From a candidate division WWE3 bacterium UBA1397 (lineage in GTDB: Bacteria; Patescibacteriota; WWE3; UBA101185; UBA10185), in NCBI GenBank assembly GCA_002305205.1, contig DBQJ01000011.1:9493-28808 (forward strand): DNA of 19,316 bases, given 5' to 3'. Positions 13,853 to 19,316 of the stretch are shown piece after piece (the stretch's first letter is position 1; each line of letters opens with the position of its first letter). Below the pieces are notes generated by a model. It searched no databases, was not told the origin of the DNA, and saw only the letters and a list, made by a program, of their open reading frames with translations. The position numbers and the translations under genes were made by a program.

Positions 13853-14972
13853 CCAAACAACCCTCCTAACATATCCTCCTTCCAGTTTCCTTGCTGATGT
13901 GCGGAAGCACACAGCAACGGAAACCATACAAGAAAAAGAAACTATCAAAATCAAGGTTAAAAACCCTAATGTTAAAAGAAAAATCTATGTAGGAAATCTT
14001 AATAAAGAAACTGTTAAATTTGACCCCGAAATCCCCCTATATTTAACTAATAATAGAACAATTCAACAACTGTACAGTGACAGGAAAATCAGCAAGTTGA
14101 TTAAGGAAGCAAAGATAAGAAGAAGGGGTGAATATTCAGTTGTTAGGAGTGAACCATCTTCTTTTTGTAGAAGCATGAAAACAGCAAAAGTAAGAGTTAA
14201 AGAAAATGGGGTTATCAGAGATGTTAAGTTTTATAGAATGTTTTGCAACTCTTGGAATTGTCCAACTTGCTGTAAAAGGAAAGCAAACATGGTTAGAAGG
14301 GAAATTATTGAAGTTTCAGGGTTAAATAATTTGTATTATCACTTAGTTTTAACACTAGATGGAACTAAAATCCCCTATGAATACAAAAATGGTGAAGTTA
14401 ATGATACCCACAAGTATATAACAAAGATTTTCAATCACTTTTTAACGCTATTACGCAGGGAAAAGAGAGATTATGTAAAAAGAAGCACTGGTTTAATTAA
14501 GCATTTTGATTATTCCCAACTGGAAAAAGAACTTAAATACATTTGGATTATTGAGTTTCAGAAAGATACAAAAAACGCACATATGCATATCCTTCTTAAT
14601 CAGTTTTTACCCATAGAAGTTATTAGGGATTTATGGATGCATGTGGGTGGTGGTGTTGAAATGTTCATAGAACGAGTTAAAACTGTAAAGGGATTATCCA
14701 TATATGTTACAAAGTACATTTCAAAGGGTTTAAACGGTGTTGATGGTGGTGATATTAGTCTGGATTGTGGTTTTAAATATTATGAAAGAAGATATGCTAT
14801 TTCTAACTCCTGTGAAAGGAAACCAAAAAATAGTATCATACGTTTGTTTGACATACTTCCTACTTTTGATTTAAAAGCAAAGTTTTTGGTAAAACAGGGT
14901 TTAGATTGGATTGTTAATGAGTTAAACAATGTTACTGATGAGGAAGCAGTTGAAGTTAGTTTTGATACTTAA
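13845..14972 (+). CDS. HUH-type replication initiation protein
   Basis: A 375-residue probable rolling-circle Rep that would nick one strand at the element origin. Residues 134-143 form a Cys cluster, CNSWNCPTCC, typical of the zinc site in front of some Rep catalytic domains. Motif 1 lies near YYHLVLTLDG (164-173). The HUH motif is NAHMHILLN (His246 and His248), and the nicking motif is SIYVTKYISK (Tyr287 and Tyr291). The arrangement resembles Reps of microviruses and small plasmids. The 100 N-terminal residues are basic and unassigned. The start is set by a strong AGGGGG ribosome-binding site (13833-13838) 6 bases upstream and by overlap with the small gene. The recombinase follows after 17 bases, so the three genes form an operon. 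Confidence 0.8.
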   Translation: MDNQTTLLTYPPSSFLADVRKHTATETIQEKETIKIKVKNPNVKRKIYVGNLNKETVKFDPEIPLYLTNNRTIQQLYSDRKISKLIKEAKIRRRGEYSVVRSEPSSFCRSMKTAKVRVKENGVIRDVKFYRMFCNSWNCPTCCKRKANMVRREIIEVSGLNNLYYHLVLTLDGTKIPYEYKNGEVNDTHKYITKIFNHFLTLLRREKRDYVKRSTGLIKHFDYSQLEKELKYIWIIEFQKDTKNAHMHILLNQFLPIEVIRDLWMHVGGGVEMFIERVKTVKGLSIYVTKYISKGLNGVDGGDISLDCGFKYYERRYAISNSCERKPKNSIIRLFDILPTFDLKAKFLVKQGLDWIVNELNNVTDEEAVEVSFDT

Positions 14973-14989
14973 ATTCCTACCCACAAGAT

Positions 14990-16528
14990 ATGAAATATTT
15001 TATTTATTGCAGAAAATCTAGTGAAGAAGATAACAAGCAAGTCCAGTCTCTTGATACTCAGGAAAGGATTTTAGTTGATTTTGCTACTACAAAGAATTTA
15101 CAGATTGTTGATATTTTCAGAGAAGCAAAATCTGCAAAAGATGCTGGTACTAGGGAAATATTTGGTTTAATGCTTTCTAGGATTACAAAGGGGAATGCTG
15201 ATGGAATATTGGTATCTCATACTGACAGATTAGCAAGAAACTACAACGATGCTGGTGATTTGCTTAATTTAATGAGTAAAGGCTTGTTAAAAGAGATTGC
15301 AACCCCTTACAGGGCATTTAATTCAGTACAGGATTATCTGTACATGGGGTTTGATTTTGTATTTGCTACACATTATTCAGCACAGTTAGGGGTTAAAGTT
15401 AAAGAAGGAATTGATAGTAAAGTGTTAAAAGGCGAATACCCTACTCATGCACCACTAGGATACTTTAACAAAGAAGGCAAGATTTACATTGATGAAACAA
15501 AAGCACCATATATCAGAAGATTATTTGAACTCTACTCTCAAAATCAGTATTCAATCAAAGAAATTGGCAATATTTTATATAAAGAAGGGTTAAGGACTAA
15601 GGGCGGAAACAAAGTTGTTACTGCTGTACTTCATAGAGCATTGATAAATCCAATCTACAGGGGTGATTTTATGTGGAATGGGAAACTGTACGAGGGTATT
15701 CATGAAGGAATTATCAGCAGAGAGTTATTTGAAGCAGTACAAAGGGTTTTAGAGGGTAAAAACAGGGCTAAAAACAATACTTTCAACTTTTTATACAGGG
15801 GTTATCTAACTTGTGCTGTTTGTGGGTGTAAATTAACTGCAACAAAGAAAAAACAGAAATATGACTATTACTACTGCACCAATGGGAAAAACTTATGTAC
15901 ACAGCATAAAGATTACATGGATAGTGATGATATTAAGGGTTTAATCTCAAACAATTTTGCTAACTTTATAATTAATAAAGAAATGTGTGATTTATCGCTA
16001 GAACAATACAAAGTTGATGTTAGGAAAAGCAATAACTATCAAGATAACACGAGGAACTTGCTACAAAACCAACTTTCAAAGATTGAGGAAAAACTGGATA
16101 AACTGGTTGATATGAACTTAGAAGGGTTATTAACAAAGGAAAAGTATACAGAAAAGCAGAATAAACTCTTAACAGAAAAAGGATTGTTACAAGAACAACT
16201 TGAAAAGCTACCAACACAGATAACAGAAAATACTTTGGAACTTTTAGAAAAGTTTAAAAATCGTTGTTACCACTTGCAAAACTTGTTTGACGAGGGAAAT
16301 GATGATGTAAAATCAGACTTACTTAAATCTTCACTTTGGAACTTATCAATCAAAGATAAGGAAATAGCGTCATCACAGTACAAACTACCCTATCAGGAAC
16401 TAGCAAATGCTTCAAAAAGCAGCGATATTGATACATGGCGGGCGACTATATACAAAGTTAGAACCTATTTTATCAATTCCCCATATGTTTTTATAAGTGT
16501 GAATAACAGGCTTTTGTGCACCCTATAG
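14990..16528 (+). CDS. Serine recombinase of element 1
   Basis: A 512-residue large serine recombinase. The resolvase domain starts MKYFIYCRKS with the nucleophile Ser10, and has DRLARN (Asp79, Arg80, Arg83). The recombinase domain includes APLGYFNKEG and the YSIKEIGNILYKEG helix. The zinc ribbon has Cys275, Cys278, Cys296 and Cys303, and a coiled coil follows (about 345-430). The C-terminal part aligns with recombinase 0: both have DKxI, then a PY segment, then LA, then Trp-Arg. Here Trp483-Arg484 is encoded by TGGCGG at 16436. The 28 residues after it (ATIYKVRTYFINSP and onward) would lie in the left end of element 2. It is transcribed with the Rep and should integrate element 1. Confidence 0.92.
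   Translation: MKYFIYCRKSSEEDNKQVQSLDTQERILVDFATTKNLQIVDIFREAKSAKDAGTREIFGLMLSRITKGNADGILVSHTDRLARNYNDAGDLLNLMSKGLLKEIATPYRAFNSVQDYLYMGFDFVFATHYSAQLGVKVKEGIDSKVLKGEYPTHAPLGYFNKEGKIYIDETKAPYIRRLFELYSQNQYSIKEIGNILYKEGLRTKGGNKVVTAVLHRALINPIYRGDFMWNGKLYEGIHEGIISRELFEAVQRVLEGKNRAKNNTFNFLYRGYLTCAVCGCKLTATKKKQKYDYYYCTNGKNLCTQHKDYMDSDDIKGLISNNFANFIINKEMCDLSLEQYKVDVRKSNNYQDNTRNLLQNQLSKIEEKLDKLVDMNLEGLLTKEKYTEKQNKLLTEKGLLQEQLEKLPTQITENTLELLEKFKNRCYHLQNLFDEGNDDVKSDLLKSSLWNLSIKDKEIASSQYKLPYQELANASKSSDIDTWRATIYKVRTYFINSPYVFISVNNRLLCTL
16436..16441 (+). other. Putative attachment core between elements 1 and 2
   Basis: TGGCGG, with GAAC starting 20 bases after it (16461-16464), the same spacing as at 9143 and 11760. 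In frame it is Trp483-Arg484 of recombinase 1. Confidence 0.5.
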
Positions 16529-16531
16529 TAT

Positions 16532-16560
16532 TTGACGGAAGGTACAATGAATGTTATAAT
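16532..16560 (+). promoter_or_regulatory. Consensus promoter of the VanZ-like gene
   Basis: TTGACG (16532-16537), a 17-base spacer and TATAAT (16555-16560). The start would be near 16567, giving a leader of about 55 bases with a small AGCC/GGCT hairpin and an AGGAGGT ribosome-binding site. Confidence 0.75.
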
Positions 16561-16609
16561 TACAATATAAATAGCCCAAAATGAGGCTTTAAACTCTCTG
16601 CAAATCTAC

Positions 16610-16616
16610 AGGAGGT
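16610..16616 (+). promoter_or_regulatory. Perfect Shine-Dalgarno site deciding a GTG start
   Basis: AGGAGGT lies 5 bases before the GTG at 16622 and fixes this otherwise uncertain start. It is the strongest ribosome-binding site in the window. Confidence 0.8.
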
Positions 16617-16621
16617 AGAAG

Positions 16622-16999
16622 GTGAACAGTCAAGCTGGTGTGTTCACGGGCGCTGTAAAGCGTTACTTTTCTACCATTGGTGATTATCCATTCCTAGCAT
16701 CACTTCTTTCGTTAACTTACGGAATTGGAGAACTAATCCAATGGCAAATGATTGGACCTGACTGGCTTCGCTGGCACCTTTCTGATTTCGGATTTCCGTT
16801 GTCCATTGGGGCTGCACTGCATGGGATTTTCAGAATTCCAGCAATCATTGGTGTTCCTCTGTCTGGAATAGCAGGAATCGCCTTTGAAATGTTGCAGTTT
16901 TCTCAAAGAACTGGAGACCCGATTGATGTTGTGTGTTTGATTGCTGGAACTGTTGTGGGAATGATTATCGCCCTAAAAACAAGAAAACCCAGCCAATAG
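16622..16999 (+). CDS. VanZ-like small integral membrane protein
   Basis: A 125-residue protein starting at GTG, with three or four hydrophobic segments (about 24-40, 50-70, 72-90 and 100-118). The C-terminal motif FEMLQFSQRTGDPIDVVCLIAGTVVG fits the VanZ-like pattern, in which E-x-x-Q, R, D and N/G-x-x-x-G residues line the membrane domain. VanZ confers low-level teicoplanin resistance, but most family members have unknown roles, so no resistance claim is made. The gene is richer in G+C than its neighbours and has a canonical promoter, a perfect Shine-Dalgarno site and its own terminator. These traits suggest a self-contained cassette acquired from a different bacterium and placed at the left end of element 2. 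Confidence 0.55.
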   Translation: MNSQAGVFTGAVKRYFSTIGDYPFLASLLSLTYGIGELIQWQMIGPDWLRWHLSDFGFPLSIGAALHGIFRIPAIIGVPLSGIAGIAFEMLQFSQRTGDPIDVVCLIAGTVVGMIIALKTRKPSQ

Positions 17000-17008
17000 A
17001 AGCCAAAG

Positions 17009-17056
17009 AAACCACTGCAAGGAAGTGTACCAACACATCCCCAAGGTGGTTTTTTG
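17009..17056 (+). terminator. Terminator after the VanZ-like gene
   Basis: AAACCAC (17009-17015) pairs with GTGGTTT (17046-17052) around a 30-base loop containing a small GTGT/ACAC hairpin, followed by a run of T to 17055. It lies just after the stop codon. Confidence 0.5.
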
Positions 17057-17104
17057 TTTATTATAGTAAAATAGCAATGTATTCCCCTGCTCACAATAAA
17101 ATAT

Positions 17105-17689
17105 ATGGAAATGTATAACGAAATAACAAACGCAATGTGGGCTAGTGTTCCTAGGGCTTTTTTTGAGGCTGTAGTTAGAATTTGGTGGATATTTGCAATG
17201 ATAGTGGCTGTTATTGCAATAAGATTATATTTAGCGTTAAAACATGATGTAAGAACACCACTTGAGTTTGTAGGGTTAATAAAAAAGTTAGTAACTAAAC
17301 AAGATAAGATTGATACAGCATTTATTCCCACTATCAGAAAACATGATTTTCCTAAAGATTTTGAATGGATTAATAACTATACATATTTTAAGTTTGGAAA
17401 ATACGGAGTCTTAAGATTTAGCAAGAAAAATAGTAAGAGAAAAAATGCTTTTAGACTTTTAACAGACGCAAAGGGAGAATTTGTTAAAACCCAAGATATT
17501 GCAGAAAAACTAGGAATTGAAGCAGGAGAAGCACGGATAGTAATGAATGAACTAAGAGAAAAGATTAAAAATATCCCAAAAATAGCAAAATATATGGATA
17601 TAGAAACTAACTATACGGGTGGTTACAGATTAGCGATAAATCCCCTATTACTAGAGCAAGAACCGAACGAAAACAATCTTGAAGCATAA
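17105..17689 (+). CDS. Membrane-anchored winged-helix protein
   Basis: A 194-residue protein that I cannot assign to a named family. A transmembrane helix lies at about residues 22-45 (VVRIWWIFAMIVAVIAIRLY), near the N-terminus. A charged linker follows, and then a C-terminal domain at about 112-178 that reads like a winged helix: NAFRLLTDAKGEFVKTQDIA, EKLGIEAGEARIVMNELREK, then a wing with TNYTGGYRLAI, as in OmpR-type regulators. It could be a one-component membrane-bound transcription regulator. Two starts are possible, ATG 17105 and ATG 17111. A TAAAAT (17097-17102) lies 8 bases before the second, which would fit a leaderless start. It comes directly before the replication genes of element 2, so control of element copy number or excision is a reasonable guess. 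Confidence 0.6.
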   Translation: MEMYNEITNAMWASVPRAFFEAVVRIWWIFAMIVAVIAIRLYLALKHDVRTPLEFVGLIKKLVTKQDKIDTAFIPTIRKHDFPKDFEWINNYTYFKFGKYGVLRFSKKNSKRKNAFRLLTDAKGEFVKTQDIAEKLGIEAGEARIVMNELREKIKNIPKIAKYMDIETNYTGGYRLAINPLLLEQEPNENNLEA

Positions 17690-17720
17690 CCCCTGTTAAG
17701 CATTACGCTTTGGCTTAGTT

Positions 17721-17876
17721 ATGCTAAGCAAACAAGCAATACAGGAGTTTAAACAACTGTATTCCAAGAAATTTAAAATAGAACTATCAGATAACGAAGC
17801 GGAAAAACTATTCCTGCAATTTCTTAATTTCTTCAAGTTAATTTATAGACCAATTCCAAAGGGGGATAAATGTTAG
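17721..17876 (+). CDS. Small protein before the II/X Rep, counterpart of the one at 13685
   Basis: A 51-residue protein: MLSKQAIQEFKQLYSKKFKI, then ELSDNEAEKLFLQFLNFFKL and IYRPIPKGDKC. Its last 7 bases overlap the Rep start (ATGTTAG), so the two are translationally coupled. The layout matches the 55-residue protein of element 1: basic helix, L-S-D-x-E turn, aromatic-rich helix ending in IYR. The pair probably represents one family kept next to the Rep while the Rep itself has been exchanged. The hairpin GCTTAG-ttatg-CTAAGC covers its start codon and could limit translation. I do not recognise a named family. Confidence 0.7.
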   Translation: MLSKQAIQEFKQLYSKKFKIELSDNEAEKLFLQFLNFFKLIYRPIPKGDKC

Positions 17877-18958
17877 ACACCACCAGATGGAAAATCCCAA
17901 GTAACAAAGATATCTTTGATGCTTCAAAAAAGAAGTTTTATGAAAAACGAGAAATTCAACCAGAAGTTCAAGACGAAGAATCAAACCCATATACCGAAAA
18001 AGGAAGTTTCTACTATTCAAGACCAATAATTGAGGAAAATGGTTATCAAATATTTGTATCTGCATTTAACTGGGATAATTTGTTTGTTGAATTTTCAGCA
18101 CCAAAAGTTATGTATGGAACGAATATATTTATGCTTTACCCCGACAAAATTGTTGATGTATTGCAAAAAGTAAAACATATCCTTGAACAGTTTTACGAAA
18201 TAACCCTACCTGACCCTTTTTTGTGGATACTTCAAAGACTTGATGTTTGTTATGCATGGAAATTGCTATCAAATTTAGAGTGTAAGTGTACTATCACTAA
18301 TCTTTCCAGTTATGAATATCCCAGAAAAAAGGAGATTTTAATTGATGACGAGTCGCTAACTTATTGGGGTAATACATATAAACTTAAATTTTATCAGAAA
18401 CAGCCAGAATTTAAAGCCCACGATTTTAAAGATATTAGGAAGATAGATCCAAATTTTGCCTATAAATTACATGAATTCAGCGAGGGTATCTTTAGAACAG
18501 AAGTAACCATGCACAAAAAGAAGATTCAACAAGTATTTGGTGAAAAAGATAGCAACTATACAAGAATACGCGATAACAACATTATTGAAGGTTTACTTAA
18601 GCAATCATTATCAGAACTTGTAAAAACCACAAATTACGAATCTATGGATATGATTGAAGTTTTTAACAGATTGCAATCTGTTTACGATAAAAAGAAGGCT
18701 ATAAATCTGTTTCAGTTTGCTAACACTTGGTATTGTGCTGATAAAACACAGGAAAAGCAAAATAGGATAATTCTTGAAGATAATTTAACTTTAAGCACTG
18801 TTAAAAAACGCTTGGATTTACTGAGAAAAGCTGATATAGGACTAATTAACACATTAAAAGATTTTAAGTTTGATTTAAAAATACCAAGTAATCTTGCTGT
18901 AAATTCACCCGACACAGATGTTTTGGAACTACTGCAGAACTTAAGAAACACACTTTAG
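17870..18958 (+). CDS. Phage/plasmid replication protein, II/X type
   Basis: A 362-residue protein resembling the gene II/X replication initiators of filamentous phages and related plasmids, which nick the origin for rolling-circle replication. Supporting motifs are LFVEFSAPKVMYGTN (a seven-strand sheet core), ILQRLDVCYAW (Arg123 and Asp125), the cross-strand block SLTYWGNTYKLKFYQKQPEF with AHD (Tyr175, Lys177, Glu180, His184), and FRTEVTM (Arg209, Glu211). No HUH motif like that of element 1 is seen, so the two Reps are of different type. An AAAGGGGG ribosome-binding site lies 4 bases upstream. The three hairpins directly downstream are candidates for its origin. The Rep_trans family of plasmid initiators is an alternative label. 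Confidence 0.7.
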   Translation: MLDTTRWKIPSNKDIFDASKKKFYEKREIQPEVQDEESNPYTEKGSFYYSRPIIEENGYQIFVSAFNWDNLFVEFSAPKVMYGTNIFMLYPDKIVDVLQKVKHILEQFYEITLPDPFLWILQRLDVCYAWKLLSNLECKCTITNLSSYEYPRKKEILIDDESLTYWGNTYKLKFYQKQPEFKAHDFKDIRKIDPNFAYKLHEFSEGIFRTEVTMHKKKIQQVFGEKDSNYTRIRDNNIIEGLLKQSLSELVKTTNYESMDMIEVFNRLQSVYDKKKAINLFQFANTWYCADKTQEKQNRIILEDNLTLSTVKKRLDLLRKADIGLINTLKDFKFDLKIPSNLAVNSPDTDVLELLQNLRNTL

Positions 18959-18965
18959 TATTGGA

Positions 18966-19001
18966 GTCGTCAAGGATAGGCGCGGTAGCGCCCTTGACGA
19001 C
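18966..19001 (+). other. Long GC-rich hairpin after the Rep gene
   Basis: GTCGTCAAG (18966-18974) pairs with CTTGACGAC (18993-19001). After a GATA bulge, GGCGC pairs with GCGCC around the loop GGTA (18984-18987). No T-run follows. It starts 8 bases after the Rep stop, and a hairpin of this shape next to a rolling-circle Rep suggests a nick site or origin. Confidence 0.7.
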
Positions 19002-19026
19002 TGTAACAACCAAAACAATCGGGTTT

Positions 19027-19055
19027 GAGGGAAAATGCACTAGCCATTTTCCCTC
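19027..19055 (+). terminator. Second hairpin, possible bidirectional terminator
   Basis: A perfect 11-bp stem, GAGGGAAAATG with CATTTTCCCTC, around a 7-base loop (19038-19044). Only a short TTAT follows, so it may be a terminator or part of the origin cluster. Confidence 0.5.
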
Positions 19056-19080
19056 TTATAAGCAACTTTATTAAATTTAT

Positions 19081-19110
19081 GTTTAACCGGTTATCTAATA
19101 GCGGTTAAAC
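19081..19110 (+). other. Third hairpin, possible operator
   Basis: GTTTAACCG (19081-19089) pairs with CGGTTAAAC (19102-19110) across 12 bases. It lies upstream of the -10 box of recombinase 2, where a repressor such as the membrane-bound winged-helix protein could bind. Confidence 0.5.
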
Positions 19111-19137
19111 TAGGAAAGTTAGAAAGAAATACAGTGA

Positions 19138-19162
19138 TATAATCACAACGAAGAAAAAAGGA
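19138..19162 (+). promoter_or_regulatory. -10 box and ribosome-binding site of recombinase 2
   Basis: TATAAT (19138-19143) and AAGGA (19158-19162), the latter 4 bases before the ATG at 19167. No convincing -35 box. Unlike recombinase 1, this recombinase has its own promoter. Confidence 0.5.
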
Positions 19163-19166
19163 AACT

Positions 19167-19316
19167 ATGTTTAATGAAATTTTAGAAATTGAAAAAAGAT
19201 ACTTCTTATATATCCGTAAAAGCAGTGAGGAAGAAGATAGACAAATCCTTTCCCTAGAAGCACAAGAGGAAGAACTAAGAGAATATGCTAGAAAACTAGG
19301 ATTAAAGATTGTAGGG
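19167..19316 (+). CDS. Serine recombinase of element 2, N-terminal fragment
   Basis: The first 50 codons before the window ends. After a short extension (MFNEILEIEK) comes RYFLYIRKSSEEEDRQILSL, with the nucleophile Ser in the same IRKS position as in the other two recombinases (ARKS and CRKS), then EAQEEELREYARKLGLKIVG. It is the third serine recombinase on the same strand in under 9 kb. If the model here is right, its 3' end will again contain TGGCGG as Trp-Arg, followed by sequence of the original host right flank or of a further element. Confidence 0.88.
   Translation, partial: MFNEILEIEKRYFLYIRKSSEEEDRQILSLEAQEEELREYARKLGLKIVG

Larger units (their letters stand above)
11760..16441 (+). 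mobile_element. Element 1: integrated plasmid-like element
   Basis: Proposed from the core at 11760-11765 to the core at 16436-16441. Its content is coherent for an integrative, rolling-circle-replicating element: a methyltransferase and an unknown protein as cargo, a structured noncoding segment, a 55-residue protein overlapping an HUH-type Rep, and a serine recombinase at the right end. It is AT-rich and uniform in codon use, unlike element 0. The left boundary rests on the att pattern and on the change in base composition. Confidence 0.5.
16436..19316 (+). mobile_element. Element 2: integrated plasmid-like element, right end outside the window
   Basis: Contains a VanZ-like membrane protein, a membrane-anchored winged-helix protein, a 51-residue protein overlapping a II/X-type Rep, three hairpins and the beginning of a third serine recombinase. 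The order (cargo, small protein, Rep, recombinase) repeats that of element 1, although the Reps are unrelated. The right boundary should lie near the 3' end of the recombinase, beyond the window. Confidence 0.5.

Noticed and set aside
1..19316. CRISPR array
   Set aside because: No regularly spaced direct repeats were seen and no cas genes are present.

Overview
The window looks like a chromosomal segment from a Candidate Phyla Radiation (Patescibacteria) bacterium, probably a Microgenomates- or Dojkabacteria-like lineage. This is inferred from the AT-rich single-copy genes, the lone GH57/GlgA/ManC sugar genes, the sortase and PEGA surface proteins, and serine recombinases of the type common in these genomes. 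No rRNA or other phylogenetic marker is present, so the exact lineage is open. TAG and TAA are used as stops in the genes checked.

Host part, 1-9142. On the minus strand: the start of a GH57 glycoside hydrolase, a candidate rod-shaped small RNA with its own consensus promoter, glycogen synthase (glgA), a helix-turn-helix protein with a very long Lys/Glu-rich linker, and a WecG/TagA/CpsF glycosyltransferase. Then come a plus-strand PEGA/beta-propeller membrane protein, a minus-strand sortase divergent from a plus-strand thioredoxin-like protein, a CaCA-family cation exchanger, tRNA-Pro(CGG) and tRNA-Arg(CCT), a mannose-1-phosphate guanylyltransferase and a transglutaminase-like protein. The sugar genes suggest glycogen and surface polysaccharide metabolism. 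The sortase, PEGA and transglutaminase-like genes suggest envelope work. Nearly all these genes have a -10 box ending 5-8 bases before the start codon and no Shine-Dalgarno site, so their mRNAs are probably leaderless. That rule also revises two start codons.

Mobile part, 9143-19316. Three elements appear to lie head-to-tail, each ending in a serine recombinase on the plus strand. Element 0 (about 9143-11765, richer in G+C) carries a membrane-anchored cargo protein and recombinase 0. Element 1 (about 11760-16441) carries a methyltransferase, an unknown protein, a 55-residue protein, an HUH-type Rep and recombinase 1. Element 2 (about 16436 to beyond the window) carries a VanZ-like membrane protein, a membrane-anchored winged-helix protein, a 51-residue protein, a phage II/X-type Rep, a cluster of hairpins and the start of recombinase 2.

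The junctions share a pattern: TGGCGG, then 19 bases, then GAAC, at 9143, 11760 and 16436. At the last two, TGGCGG is a Trp-Arg pair near the C-terminus of a recombinase, and the residues after it lie in the left end of the next element. The best reading is repeated integration at one attachment site, with each integration replacing the recombinase tail. Element 0 also holds, in inverted orientation at 10168, what looks exactly like its own circular junction, with about 100 bases of matching sequence on each side. This stacked recombinase-tail attachment system is the most unusual thing in the window.
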